A DNA stretch of 64,000 nucleotides, from NCBI GenBank assembly GCA_964449465.1, contig CAYVBK010000005.1:1-64000 (forward strand). The letters run 5' to 3'. The stretch comes from CAYRXM01 sp964449465. Lineage in GTDB: Bacteria; Chloroflexota; Anaerolineae; JAFGEY01. Shown in pieces: positions 28,156 through 37,100 of this stretch. A program made the position numbers and the translations under genes. A model generated the notes under the pieces. That model saw only the letters and a list, made by a program, of their open reading frames with translations. It made no database searches and was not told where the DNA came from. How positions within the stretch are numbered: the first letter of the stretch is position 1; each line of letters begins with the position of its first letter.

Positions 28156-28800
28156 ATGACCGAAAATCCGCCAACTCTTGCTCCCCCAGCCAGCCGGCAG
28201 CGCACCCTGGTCTGGGCACTGATTGCCTTGAACCTGTGCGTGTACGGCGTCCTGGCATTTTTCTTTTTTAGCCCCCGCGCTCGCCCTGAACCGATCACTC
28301 CGGTGATCGAGAGCGATCCCCAATTGACCCTGCAACAGGCGCATGACCAAGCCATCAGCCTGGCCCTGCAATGGCAGGCCGACGCACAGCTGGTGGGCGT
28401 TAGCACATCGTGGCAACTGGCCGGGGGCGACCGGCTAACCCTGTATCGGCCAACGTGGTCGTTCAGCTTTTTTTCTCCGGCACAGCAACAAATGCAATGG
28501 ATTGTTGTGGATCGGCAAAGCAGCTATGTCGTGCGCACCTGGGCGGCCAGAGCGGCAGACCTGCCGGTAAAAGCCGACTGGAGCATGGACAGCAATGACC
28601 TTTTGTTGACTTTTTTGGCCGCCGGCGGCGATGATTTTCTCAAAAGCCATTCGCTGGTCAACATTCATATGCACCTCCAGCAAGACCCCAATCAGGACCA
28701 GAACCGTTCAATCTGGTCCATTACCGCGCTCGATCCCCAAAAGCAGCAATCTTTTACCCTCCATATAGACGCGATCTCCAGGGCCATCCTTCAAGACTAA
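28156..28800 (+). CDS. Hypothetical single-pass membrane protein
   Basis: 214 residues. Cytoplasmic N-terminus (~17 residues), one membrane helix (~18-40, LVWALIALNLCVYGVLAFFF) and an extracytoplasmic domain. I recognise no family. The helix-strand pattern (QAHDQAISLALQWQADAQL followed by strands containing WSFSFFSP and WIVVD) loosely recalls PepSY-type domains, a weak suggestion only. There is no good ribosome site at ATG 28156. It lies 17 bp after the Asp-box gene in the same direction, so it is probably expressed from the same transcript. Confidence 0.6.
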   Translation: MTENPPTLAPPASRQRTLVWALIALNLCVYGVLAFFFFSPRARPEPITPVIESDPQLTLQQAHDQAISLALQWQADAQLVGVSTSWQLAGGDRLTLYRPTWSFSFFSPAQQQMQWIVVDRQSSYVVRTWAARAADLPVKADWSMDSNDLLLTFLAAGGDDFLKSHSLVNIHMHLQQDPNQDQNRSIWSITALDPQKQQSFTLHIDAISRAILQD

Positions 28801-28828
28801 AGCCTGTCTCACAATCGGTTGACCAAAG

Positions 28829-28874
28829 TTTACGCCAGATTTACGTATCTCTGGTGTCATCCATTCGTCATTAC
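28829..28874 (+). promoter_or_regulatory. Direct-repeat promoter box, copy 2
   Basis: TTTACG at 28829 and TTTACGT at 28840 (11-bp period), then CGTCAT at 28866-28871, 19 nt after the second repeat, overlapping CATTAC (28869-28874). Spacing is identical to copy 1, and downstream GTAAGAACAA resembles TAAGCAAGAACAA there. It precedes the TadE/TadG pair. Confidence 0.65.
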
Positions 28875-28912
28875 AGGTAAGAACAAACTTAAATGACCTG
28901 AAGGAGGCCCAA

Positions 28913-29344
28913 ATGATCAAGTCAGCCAGAAAACAAACAATCAATTGTTGGTTCAAGCAATCGGCTCGCGGCCAAAGCCTGGTTGAGGCAGCCTTGTTTT
29001 TCCCCATCCTGCTTTTGATCTTGATGGGGGTCGTGGACCTGGGACGAGCCTACATCACCCTGGTTGTGCTGCAAGACGCCGCCTCAGAAGGTGCAGCCTA
29101 TGCCGCCATCAACCCCACCCAAACCGCCCATATCGTCGGGCGCACGGTCGGCAGCAGCAACGAGTTGGTGCGGATTGACCCGGCCGGCGTGAGCGTTCAG
29201 TATGGCAGCCTGACCCCCGGCAGCCCAATCACCGTGACGGTACAATACAGTTACGAGTTTATGATGCCATTGGTGGGTGCTTTGCTGCCCGACAATTCGC
29301 TGACGATGCAGACCGCCGCAGCCAAGCCGATTATGAGCTACTAG
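28913..29344 (+). CDS. TadE-like protein
   Basis: 143 residues, GAAGGAGG 7 nt before ATG 28913. Pilin-like N-terminus RGQSLVEAALFFPILLLILMG with VDLGRAY, then a short extracytoplasmic domain (~60-143). The size is typical for TadE minor pseudopilins, which are inserted in the membrane and take part in tight-adherence pilus assembly or surface display. The next gene is TadG-like, 30 bp downstream. No Tad ATPase, TadB/C platform, secretin or prepilin peptidase is in this window. Confidence 0.85.
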   Translation: MIKSARKQTINCWFKQSARGQSLVEAALFFPILLLILMGVVDLGRAYITLVVLQDAASEGAAYAAINPTQTAHIVGRTVGSSNELVRIDPAGVSVQYGSLTPGSPITVTVQYSYEFMMPLVGALLPDNSLTMQTAAAKPIMSY

Positions 29345-29374
29345 GAGCGATTGGATCGGACAGGAGGAATTCAA

Positions 29375-30529
29375 ATGAAAAAACTATGGACAGAAAAGTA
29401 TGAACACGGACAATCTATTGTGATCATTGCTGTGGTGATGGTCGGGCTGATCGCCTTGATGGGACTGGCGATTGACGGCGGGGCTTTGTTTATGCAGCGA
29501 CGCGAGATGCAGAGCGCGGCCGACGCAGCGGCCCTATCTGGCACACGCGCTCTGGCCGAAGCCATCTGCGGAGATGCGGCCTTTAATGATGCTTTTATCT
29601 CGGCAGCAATCAACAAATATGCCGAGAGCAACGGCGTCAAGGACACGAACAGCGTACCCGGTGATGCCATCAACGGCAATGTACGGGCCCATTATGTCAA
29701 TGCCGGTGAGGCGGTGATCGGCACGGTGGGTAGCGGAACCATCCCGGTTGGATCAACCGGCATCTCAGTGACAGTATCCATCACCTACCCTACCTATTTT
29801 ATGGCGGTGGTGGGTGTGCACAACGCTTCGACCTATGGCAAGGCGACGGCGATGACCAGTCCACCTTTTACCGGCGGCGGCCTGCGGCCGGTCGGCGTAC
29901 CGCTCAACCTGGCTCTGATCCTGAACGAGGGTGACTCGTTTACCATGGTGTTCAAAAACTGCACCGACAATCACCCGGAAAACTGTGTCATCAACTATAC
30001 CGGAGGCCAGGCGCAGCATCACGGCATGATGAACTTTGGTTGGATGTGGAATCAAGGCGAAGCAAGCACCTGGCCGCGCGCAGTAGACCCATCAGGCGAC
30101 TCGAACGTGCTAAAAGAGTGGATGGAAAACGGATTCACCGGCGCACTGCTATACGCCGACTGCAAATGGGCAGAAGGCTGTCGCTATGGCGACTATGTTC
30201 ATGCCAAGCCCGGCGTCAGTTCGGCAGTCATCGGCGCGGCTCCGGTTGGTCAAATCGCCTATGTGCCGATCTTTGACAACCTTCCCGATTACAATGATAT
30301 TCCTGGCCCCAAGCCGGCCAGTGCCAATCAGGGCGGCTCGCAATACTATCACATCGTCGGCTTTATGGGCTTTTTGGTAACCGGGGCAAACCAGGGCGCC
30401 GGCACCATATCGGGCGAGGTCACAGACATCATCCTGGGTCTTGGTCAGGTCAGCCCAACCTTTGGCACAGGCTTTGGCGAAAACCAGGCCTGCACCACCC
30501 ACACCCAGGTCATTTCACTTTGGAAATAG
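29375..30529 (+). CDS. TadG-like pilus assembly/surface protein
   Basis: 384 residues from ATG 29375, with AGGAGGAA 8 nt upstream. TadG-type N-terminus: GQSIVIIAVVMVGLIALMGL, AIDGGALFMQRREMQSAADA and AALSGTRALAEA. The remainder is extracytoplasmic and rich in Cys (about eight), Trp and Gly, which could mean disulfides. There is no von Willebrand A domain, unlike some long TadG proteins. It is presumably made and inserted together with the TadE-like protein just upstream. Confidence 0.82.
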   Translation: MKKLWTEKYEHGQSIVIIAVVMVGLIALMGLAIDGGALFMQRREMQSAADAAALSGTRALAEAICGDAAFNDAFISAAINKYAESNGVKDTNSVPGDAINGNVRAHYVNAGEAVIGTVGSGTIPVGSTGISVTVSITYPTYFMAVVGVHNASTYGKATAMTSPPFTGGGLRPVGVPLNLALILNEGDSFTMVFKNCTDNHPENCVINYTGGQAQHHGMMNFGWMWNQGEASTWPRAVDPSGDSNVLKEWMENGFTGALLYADCKWAEGCRYGDYVHAKPGVSSAVIGAAPVGQIAYVPIFDNLPDYNDIPGPKPASANQGGSQYYHIVGFMGFLVTGANQGAGTISGEVTDIILGLGQVSPTFGTGFGENQACTTHTQVISLWK

Positions 30530-30562
30530 AGATGCCTGATTCTTACAGTCTGCGAGGCAACG

Positions 30563-31093
30563 ATGAAACTGTCATCCGCCTTGATCATTCTGGTCACACT
30601 CACCATCGCAGCGGTATATATACCAACCGGCCTGGAGCGCGTCCTGGCTCTATACGAGCCAGAAGCGATGCCCTCGCCGACGGCGCCCCAGGTCAACTCG
30701 GCCGACATTGAGATGGAGGTCTGGCAGCAAATCAATCAACGGCGCGAATTGGGTGGCATCAGAAAGCTACATCTCAACTCGACATGCACCCGTATCGCCC
30801 GCCTGCGCAGCCGGGATATGGCTGACCGCCAATATCTAGACCACTATGATCCACAGACCGGAGAACTGCTCCTCGCCCAACTGCTTGGGCAGTTCAAGCG
30901 GAATGGCGGTGGAGAAAACATTTTTATGATTCAAGGCAATAACCCAGACATTGCCAGCAGCGCAGTAACCTGGTGGATGCAGAGCCGACCACATCAATTG
31001 GCCCTTCTTAATCCAGATTTCCGCGCCACCGGAGTAGGAGTAGTTGTTCACGGCAACCATGTGTATATCACTCAGGTATTCGGATACCGTTAA
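30563..31093 (+). CDS. CAP/SCP-domain secreted protein
   Basis: 176 residues. N-terminal membrane helix or signal (SSALIILVTLTIAAVYI), then a CAP (cysteine-rich secretory/PR-1) domain: VWQQINQRRELGGIRKLHLN, ARLRSRDMADRQYLDHYDP, GGENIF and WWMQSRPHQLALLNPDFRAT, then GVGVVV. Bacterial CAP proteins are extracytoplasmic and some bind lipid or act on the cell wall; the activity here is unknown. It starts 33 bp after the TadG-like stop and is closed by a strong terminator, so it is probably the last gene of the TadE/TadG transcript. Confidence 0.85.
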   Translation: MKLSSALIILVTLTIAAVYIPTGLERVLALYEPEAMPSPTAPQVNSADIEMEVWQQINQRRELGGIRKLHLNSTCTRIARLRSRDMADRQYLDHYDPQTGELLLAQLLGQFKRNGGGENIFMIQGNNPDIASSAVTWWMQSRPHQLALLNPDFRATGVGVVVHGNHVYITQVFGYR

Positions 31094-31123
31094 TCCTGTA
31101 TCATCTGCCAGATTGCTCAATCT

Positions 31124-31167
31124 GAAATCGGCTGGAAAGAAGCACTTTCCAGCCGATTTCTTTTTTT
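31124..31167 (+). terminator. Strong terminator after the CAP-domain gene
   Basis: Perfect 16-bp stem GAAATCGGCTGGAAAG (31124-31139) with CTTTCCAGCCGATTTC (31145-31160), loop of 5, then seven Ts (31161-31167). Confidence 0.93.
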
Positions 31168-31225
31168 GCCCGAAACCTCTAACGGGTATACAATACCTGA
31201 TCTGAAAATAGCTCCTGCTGAGGGG

Positions 31226-31285
31226 GCGTTGCAAAACAACGCAGTCGCAAAACAACGCCAGTTTGGCACGAGGGCGTGCCAAACT
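31226..31285. repeat. Short palindromes upstream of the serine hydrolase
   Basis: GCGTTGCAAAACAACGC (31226-31242) and AGTTTGGCAC-GAGGGC-GTGCCAAACT (31260-31285, perfect 10-bp stem). They lie between the terminator and the hydrolase start, with no T-tract. Probably part of the scattered palindrome population of this genome. Confidence 0.6.
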
Positions 31286-31371
31286 CATCGATGGGCATTT
31301 TCATGTTTGGTGGTGTGCGAGAATTGCACATGATGACTTCTCAATAAAGCGATCAGACAGAAAGATCAACC

Positions 31372-32805
31372 ATGTTGCGATACGAACAAGAACTGGACGC
31401 CGTCTTACAGACCATTGTCACTCGTTGGGGAATACCGGGGTTGAGTGTCGGTGTGACCCAGGGAGACGAAATCATTTATATCAGAGGATTTGGCGTACAA
31501 AGCCTGGACACGGGTGCGCCGATTGAGCCCGACTCGATTTTCTGCACCGCCTCGATTGCCAAGTGTTTTGTCGCCTCGGCAGTCATGCAGTTGGTCGAGC
31601 AGGGACACATCCAACTCGACACACCGCTGATCGAGTATTTACCCTTTTTCAAGTTGGACGATGTTCGTTATACTCAAATCACCATCCGACAGATGCTCAG
31701 CCACACATCGGGGATGCCCGATATGGAGGATGACGAGTACGATGCCTTGCTCTCGCACCCCGAGTTTGACGACGCCGCGGCCGAACGCTATGTCCGCGCC
31801 TTGAGCCGCCGCAAAATGGTCGCTGCGCCGGGAGAGCGGTTCATGTACAGCAACATCGCCTACAATGTGCTGGGATTTCTGATCGCCCAAATATCCGGCC
31901 AAACTTTTGAGGCCTATATGCGAGAGCATATCTTGCTTCCGGCCGGCATGCCCGACAGCACCTTTTTGCTGTCAGAGGTCGAACGCCGACAACTGGCCGT
32001 CCCACACCTGCGCACGCCCGAAATGTGCGTCAACCCGGTCTATCCCTATCATCGCGCCGATGCTCCGGCCAGTTTTTTACATTCGACAGTGACCGACATG
32101 TGCCATTGGGGCGCCGTCTGCCTGAACCGCGGCCACTATCAGGGCCGCCAACTGCTCGGCCCGGCCAGCTATGAACAAATGTGGACACCGGCGGCCCGAT
32201 GGGGCTATCCACCACTGTATGAAGACATGGGGTTGGGTTGGACGCTGGGGCATTTTGACGGCACGCGCACAATCAGTCACGGCGGTATGGGGTTTGGATG
32301 GAGCGATTTTTTCACCGTGCTGCCCGAAAAAGGACGCGCCGCCATTGTGATGTGCAACGAGGAATCTGGGGCGCGTCGCCGCACCGTCTATGCCGTGATC
32401 CAGGCCATATTGGATCGCCCGCCGCAAACCGGGACGATCTCGTGGATGATTCCGATCATCCAGGCATGGCAAGAGGGCGGCATGGCAGCAGCCTGGGTTG
32501 CCTGCACCCGGCTACAAGAGGGCGGTGACCCCGATTACGAACTGGACGCCGACGACCTGGTCAACCTGGTCCTCCAGTTACTCTGCGTCGAAAAACGCGA
32601 TCTGGCTATCGAGATGCTCCAGCTCAACACTCACGCCTTTCCCGAACATACCGAATCGCACCTTTACCTGGCGCGCCTTTATCTTGAATCAGGCCGGCAC
32701 GCCCAGGCAGAAGCGAGCCTCCGACGAGTTTTGTCCATCGAACCCGACCACGCTGCGGCCGCCGAATTGCTGGACCGGGTCCGCCGGAACAATCTGGAGC
32801 TATGA
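31372..32805 (+). CDS. Beta-lactamase-fold serine hydrolase with C-terminal TPR
   Basis: 477 residues. Class C beta-lactamase/penicillin-binding-protein fold: active-site S61-x-x-K64 (TASIAKCF), Y159-S-N161 and H303-G-G in place of the KTG box, all correctly ordered. Members include esterases, D-aminopeptidases and FmtA-like cell-wall enzymes. There is no signal peptide, so it is predicted cytoplasmic. Residues ~425-475 form a TPR-like hairpin (LYLARLYLESGRHAQAEASL, then IEPDHAAAAELL), an uncommon addition that may mediate protein contact. Single gene, with no clear operon partner. Confidence 0.88.
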   Translation: MLRYEQELDAVLQTIVTRWGIPGLSVGVTQGDEIIYIRGFGVQSLDTGAPIEPDSIFCTASIAKCFVASAVMQLVEQGHIQLDTPLIEYLPFFKLDDVRYTQITIRQMLSHTSGMPDMEDDEYDALLSHPEFDDAAAERYVRALSRRKMVAAPGERFMYSNIAYNVLGFLIAQISGQTFEAYMREHILLPAGMPDSTFLLSEVERRQLAVPHLRTPEMCVNPVYPYHRADAPASFLHSTVTDMCHWGAVCLNRGHYQGRQLLGPASYEQMWTPAARWGYPPLYEDMGLGWTLGHFDGTRTISHGGMGFGWSDFFTVLPEKGRAAIVMCNEESGARRRTVYAVIQAILDRPPQTGTISWMIPIIQAWQEGGMAAAWVACTRLQEGGDPDYELDADDLVNLVLQLLCVEKRDLAIEMLQLNTHAFPEHTESHLYLARLYLESGRHAQAEASLRRVLSIEPDHAAAAELLDRVRRNNLEL

Positions 32806-32925
32806 TACTTGGGATTCGTTCATTTGTTCCAGAGTTCTTCAAATTGCCCAATCATATTTGACCATAGCTTTTTATGTCAAGGGGACAGCCCCTGCCGACA
32901 GAATGTGGGCAGCTTTTGGGGCGTC

Positions 32926-32949
32926 GTAGGGGGCAAGGTTGCCCCCTAC
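32926..32949. repeat. Palindromic hairpin between convergent genes
   Basis: GTAGGGGGCAA (32926-32936) and TTGCCCCCTAC (32939-32949) form an 11-bp perfect inverted repeat. It lies between the serine hydrolase (+) and the carbon-nitrogen hydrolase (-) and could act as a bidirectional transcript end, although it has no T-tract. The rest of 32806-33043 shows nothing recognisable. Confidence 0.6.
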
Positions 32950-33043
32950 TATGATAGGTGCGACCTGAGCAACACACTCTCGCCGGCTCAGCGGTTGATG
33001 GTCGCCGATAATGAAATCGAGTTGGTTCTGCACCCGAATGTCT

Positions 33044-33847
33044 TTACAGATCCGCCCGCCATCCTACATCCAGACGGCGGTTGTTGAGTAAACGCAACCG
33101 ATCGCGCTGTCGTTGCAAAACCGCAGCGTCTAGTGTAGCCTCGATGATCCCTTCGTGTTTGAGCTCGGCCTCGGCCAACACCTCGCCTTTGGGTCCCACA
33201 ATCAGACTGGCGCCCACACAGCGCAGCAAAGCAGGAGCCGGATTGATCAGGTCGGCCCCGGCCACAAACATGCTGTTGTCGAGCGCCCGCGCCCGCAGAG
33301 CCAGTATCCACTCGTCGCGCGGCCCCAGCCAGGCTGTCGGCACCACCGCCACCTCGGCGCCGCGCAGGGCCGCCAGGCGTGCTACTTCGGGAAACCGGGT
33401 GTCATAACAGATCCAGCCGCTACACGGCACACCATCCAGATCAAAAGCGATCACCTCGTGGCCGGGCGTAGCCCATTTGGCCTCATCGCCCCACAGGTGG
33501 ATTTTGTGATAAACGCCGACAATCTGCCCGGTGCGATCAATAACCACCAGGCTGTTATAGCACACGTCGCCATCGCCGCGCTCGGCCATCCCAAAAGCGA
33601 TGGCAATATCCGCCTTGTGGGCACCCTGGGCGATCTGCCGAACCGACGGGCCATCCAGCGGCTCGGCCAGCGGAGCCATACAGTCGGCCGGCAAATAGCC
33701 GGTGAGGATCAGCTCTGGAAACACGATCAAAGCGCAGCCGCGTTCACGGGCGCGCTGAGCATAATCCAGCATATAGGCGATATTCACGCCCTTGCCGGTT
33801 GGTGCAGGGAAAAACTGCCCGCAGGCAATACGCATCAACTCGGACAC
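33044..33847 (-). CDS. Carbon-nitrogen hydrolase (nitrilase superfamily)
   Basis: 267 residues. Catalytic triad in the normal order: E45 (FPELILTGY), K115 (YHKIHLWGDE) and C147 (ICYDTRFPE). This fits omega-amidase/N-carbamoyl amidohydrolase-type members of the superfamily, which hydrolyse C-N bonds of amides; the substrate is not determined. The start is GTG at 33847, supported by a near-ideal AAAGGAGG 7 nt upstream. It stands alone on the minus strand; its upstream region holds the 13-bp tandem repeats at 33881. Confidence 0.9.
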   Translation of the reverse strand: MSELMRIACGQFFPAPTGKGVNIAYMLDYAQRARERGCALIVFPELILTGYLPADCMAPLAEPLDGPSVRQIAQGAHKADIAIAFGMAERGDGDVCYNSLVVIDRTGQIVGVYHKIHLWGDEAKWATPGHEVIAFDLDGVPCSGWICYDTRFPEVARLAALRGAEVAVVPTAWLGPRDEWILALRARALDNSMFVAGADLINPAPALLRCVGASLIVGPKGEVLAEAELKHEGIIEATLDAAVLQRQRDRLRLLNNRRLDVGWRADL

Positions 33848-33880
33848 GATACACCTCCTTTACACTCGAACAATAGACCT

Positions 33881-33951
33881 GGTTGAGCTGGCAGGTTGAG
33901 CTGACAGGTTGAGCTGGCAGGTTGAGCTGGCAGGTTGAGCTTGTCGAAACC
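33881..33951. repeat. 13-bp tandem repeat GGTTGAGCTGGCA
   Basis: Five copies start at 33881, 33894, 33907, 33920 and 33933. The last becomes GGTTGAGCTTGTCGAAACC, an imperfect palindrome whose arms (GGTTGAG and GTCGAAACC) match the larger hairpins at 33991 and 42617. One GGTTGAGCTGGCA plus the same palindrome is found at 42537-42568. Confidence 0.9.
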
Positions 33952-33990
33952 CTGCCGAAACCTTGCCCCAACCTTGTCGGAACCCTGGAC

Positions 33991-34030
33991 GTTGGTTTAG
34001 ACGGCGTTCTACCGAACGCGCTCAACCAAC
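33991..34030 (+). repeat. GGTTTCGACGG-type interspersed hairpin, copy 2
   Basis: GTTGGTTTAGACGGCGTTC-TACC-GAACGCGCTCAACCAAC. Outer arms GTTGGTT/AACCAAC and inner arms CGTTC/GAACG pair perfectly, with an unpaired middle. Confidence 0.8.
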
Positions 34031-34170
34031 TCCACTCTCTCAGCGCGGGGTTTTGACCTCTACTGGCGGCTACCAGGTCATTGTACAATAGGGACAGATT
34101 TGCGTCAAGGACATTCCATCGTCCTTCACATAACAACCTGGATTTTGTCAAAACAATCAAAAGGAGACTC

Positions 34171-37100
34171 ATGAACCCACCATCTGTTCGCCATCGCTTC
34201 TGGAACATTTCTATCTGTCTTGCTGCGGCCGCTGCGCTGCTGGCCCTGCTGGCAGCACTGAACCACCCCGCCCGCGCGCAGGGCGGGCAGATTGTCGGCA
34301 CTGTGGGCTATGTGGGCGGGCTGGGCGATCATAACTGGATCGTCTGCGCCCACGCCGACCCGAACGGCCCCCCCAGCGCGTGCTATCAGGTCAACCATCC
34401 GCAAACCGTCTACACGCTGGAGGTGAGCAACGGTAGCTGGTATGTGTTTGCCGCCTATGACGCCAACGACTCGAACGAGAGCGGCGGCGATCCTTATACC
34501 TGGTACGCCGCCGGCTGGGGCAGCCCGCAAACGGTTGTCGTATCGGACAATGTGGTCGGCGACATTGACCTGACCGTGTTCACCGGCGACTGTGTGGTGC
34601 AAACCACCGCCGACGACGGGCCGGGGTCGTTGCGCCAATGCCTGAGCAATGTCGAGGTCGGCTCAACGGTCACATTCAGCTCGACCGTCTTTCCGCCCAC
34701 TGCGCCGGTGTCGGTGCAGTTGAGCAGCGCGCTGTGGCCCATTCGCGTGGATGGGGTCACTGTGGATGCCGGCGGCGCTGGCGTCATCCTCGACGGCAGC
34801 GGCGTGGGGCTGGATGTGCAAACACAATGGTTCGACGACATCAGTTTGCGCGTCAACGGGCAGGAACGGCTGCTCAACGGCGACTTTGCCGCCGGGCTGA
34901 GCCACTGGCGGCCCTGGGACGGCGGCAGCGATTTCCACACCCGCTCGCTGGACGACGGCACGCTCAAATGGGCCGGCACGGTGCGGCAAATCGGCTGGAC
35001 GTTCTACGATCCCAACGGCAGCACTGACCCCTTACCGGTTCATCCCTTTGAGGCCGACAGCCCTATCTGGATGCCAGCGGCCGGCGGCGACCTGGTCCAG
35101 ATCGGCCTGCACTACAAGGGCGACCAGCCCAGCCTGGACCTGTGGTTTCGCTTTGACGATGGTCACATCGAAGAACAGCATTGGGATCTGACCCCCGGCA
35201 CAACCGATTGGACGCCGGGCACATTCAGCCACACCCTACCTGCCGGCGTCACGGCCATCGCCTTTGATTTACAGCACTATCATACCGCCCAATGGAGCAG
35301 CGGTTTGAGCATCGCCGGGGCCGGCGGGGTAACGATCAAGGGGCTGCATATCATCAACTGGCCCGGCAGCGGCATCGAGCTGTACGAGAGCGCCCATCAC
35401 TGCCTCGTTGGCGGAGCCAGCGGCATGCCGGGCGGCGCGTGCAGCGGCCCCTGCAATCTGATCCAGTACAACAGTGGGCATGGCATCGCCATCCGTGACA
35501 GCGGCACGGTCAGCAACACCATCAGCGGCAATGCCATCGGCGTCAACGTTTCTGGCACACTGGCCGCCGGCAACGAACAAAACGGCATTGACATCGCGCA
35601 GGGCGCATCGTGGAACCTGATCGAGAACAACCTGGTGAGCGGCAATCGGGCCCAAAACATAGCCATCCACGACCCCGAAACCACCTACAATACCGTGCGC
35701 GGCAACTATGTGGGCGTCACCGCCGATGGAATGGCCGCTTTGGGCGGCTTGAGCAGCCACACCGTCAATGGCATCAATGTGTTCTCTGATGCAGCATATA
35801 ACATCATCCAGGACAACCTGATCAGCGGCAACCCCGGCAACGGCATCGCCCTCAAGGGCCATCACAACCGGGTGATCGGCAACCTGATCGGCCTGGACGC
35901 CAGCGGCACCATCTCTATCCCCAACCGCTACAACGGGGTGAGCATTGACCCACCGGGCGGCCGCTACAATGTCATTGGCGGCACCACTGCCGCCGAGCGC
36001 AATATCATTTCGGGCAACGGCGGCGACGGCATATGGATCGAAAGCGTCGAGACCGGTCACAATCTCGTCATCGGCAACTATATCGGCGTCAACATCAGCG
36101 GCACGCAAACCATCGGCAACAACCATGGCGTGTGGATCGGTAACGGCTCACACGATAATGTCATCGGTCAGGCCGGCGCCGGCAACCTGATCGGCGGCAA
36201 CCGCGGCTGTGCCGTGATGATCTGGGGCAGCGGCAGCAACCGCATCCAGGGCAACTATCTCGGCGGCAGCGGCGACAGCGGCGTGTGGATCGGCGAAGGC
36301 GCCCACCACACCCTGATAGGCGGCAGTGCGGCGGGCCAGGCTAACGTCATCGCCCACAACCGCGCCGGCATCCACACACAGCAGCAGTCGGCGCCGGTCT
36401 GGGCCAACACTTTTTCGCACAACAGCATCTACAGCCACACCGCACAGGGCATCGAAATGGACGACGGCGGCAACGGCGCCATTTTCCCGCCCATCCTCAC
36501 CGAGATCGCCGACACCTGGGTTGCCGGCGTCACCATCCCTAATGCTGTCGTAGAGATATTTTCAGATGACGACGATGAAGGACGGTGGTATGAAGGCACG
36601 GTGATCGCCGACGCCAACGGCGATTTTCGGTTCGATCAGCCGGGCGGATTCAACGGGCCGCGCCTGACAGCCACCGTCACCGATGCCGAGGGCAACACCA
36701 GTGCCTTTTCGACGCACGGCGCACCGCTGCGCGACCTGGCCGTCCTGGCGATTTTTGCGCCGCCGCCCACCCAGATGATCGGTGAGCCGGTCATTCCGCT
36801 GGTGCGGGTGGGCAATCTCGGCACCTCGGCCGAGGCCTTGACCGTGACCCTGATCATCGCCCCCGACGGTGGCACAGCAGTGTACACAGCCAGCCTGACC
36901 ATCACCAACCTGCCGCGTCTGATCCAGCGCACGCTGGCCTTTCCGGCCTGGACGCCGACCGCCGTCGGCAATTATGTGGCCGAGGCACGCATCGAACACA
37001 CCGCACCCGACGGCAACCCGGCCAACGACACCCTGACCGTCCATTTCAAGGCCGCCGACAGCCGCATTGACCTCTGGTCGCGCGATCATCCGGCCGACGA

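Larger units (their letters stand above)
33848..34170. other. Repeat-rich intergenic region
   Basis: 323 bp between divergent genes. It holds the 13-bp tandem repeats (33881-33951), degenerate CGAAACC/GGAACCC pieces (33945-33985), hairpin copy 2 (33991-34030), and a TACAAT (34084-34089) that could be a -10 for the beta-helix gene but lacks a properly spaced -35. No gene seen. Confidence 0.6.

Noticed and set aside
28913..30529. Complete Tad pilus locus
   Set aside because: Only TadE- and TadG-like proteins are present; no ATPase, platform, secretin, Flp pilin or prepilin peptidase.
31200..31290. Structured RNA or tRNA fragment
   Set aside because: The palindromes do not form a cloverleaf and contain no tRNA T-loop or acceptor signatures.
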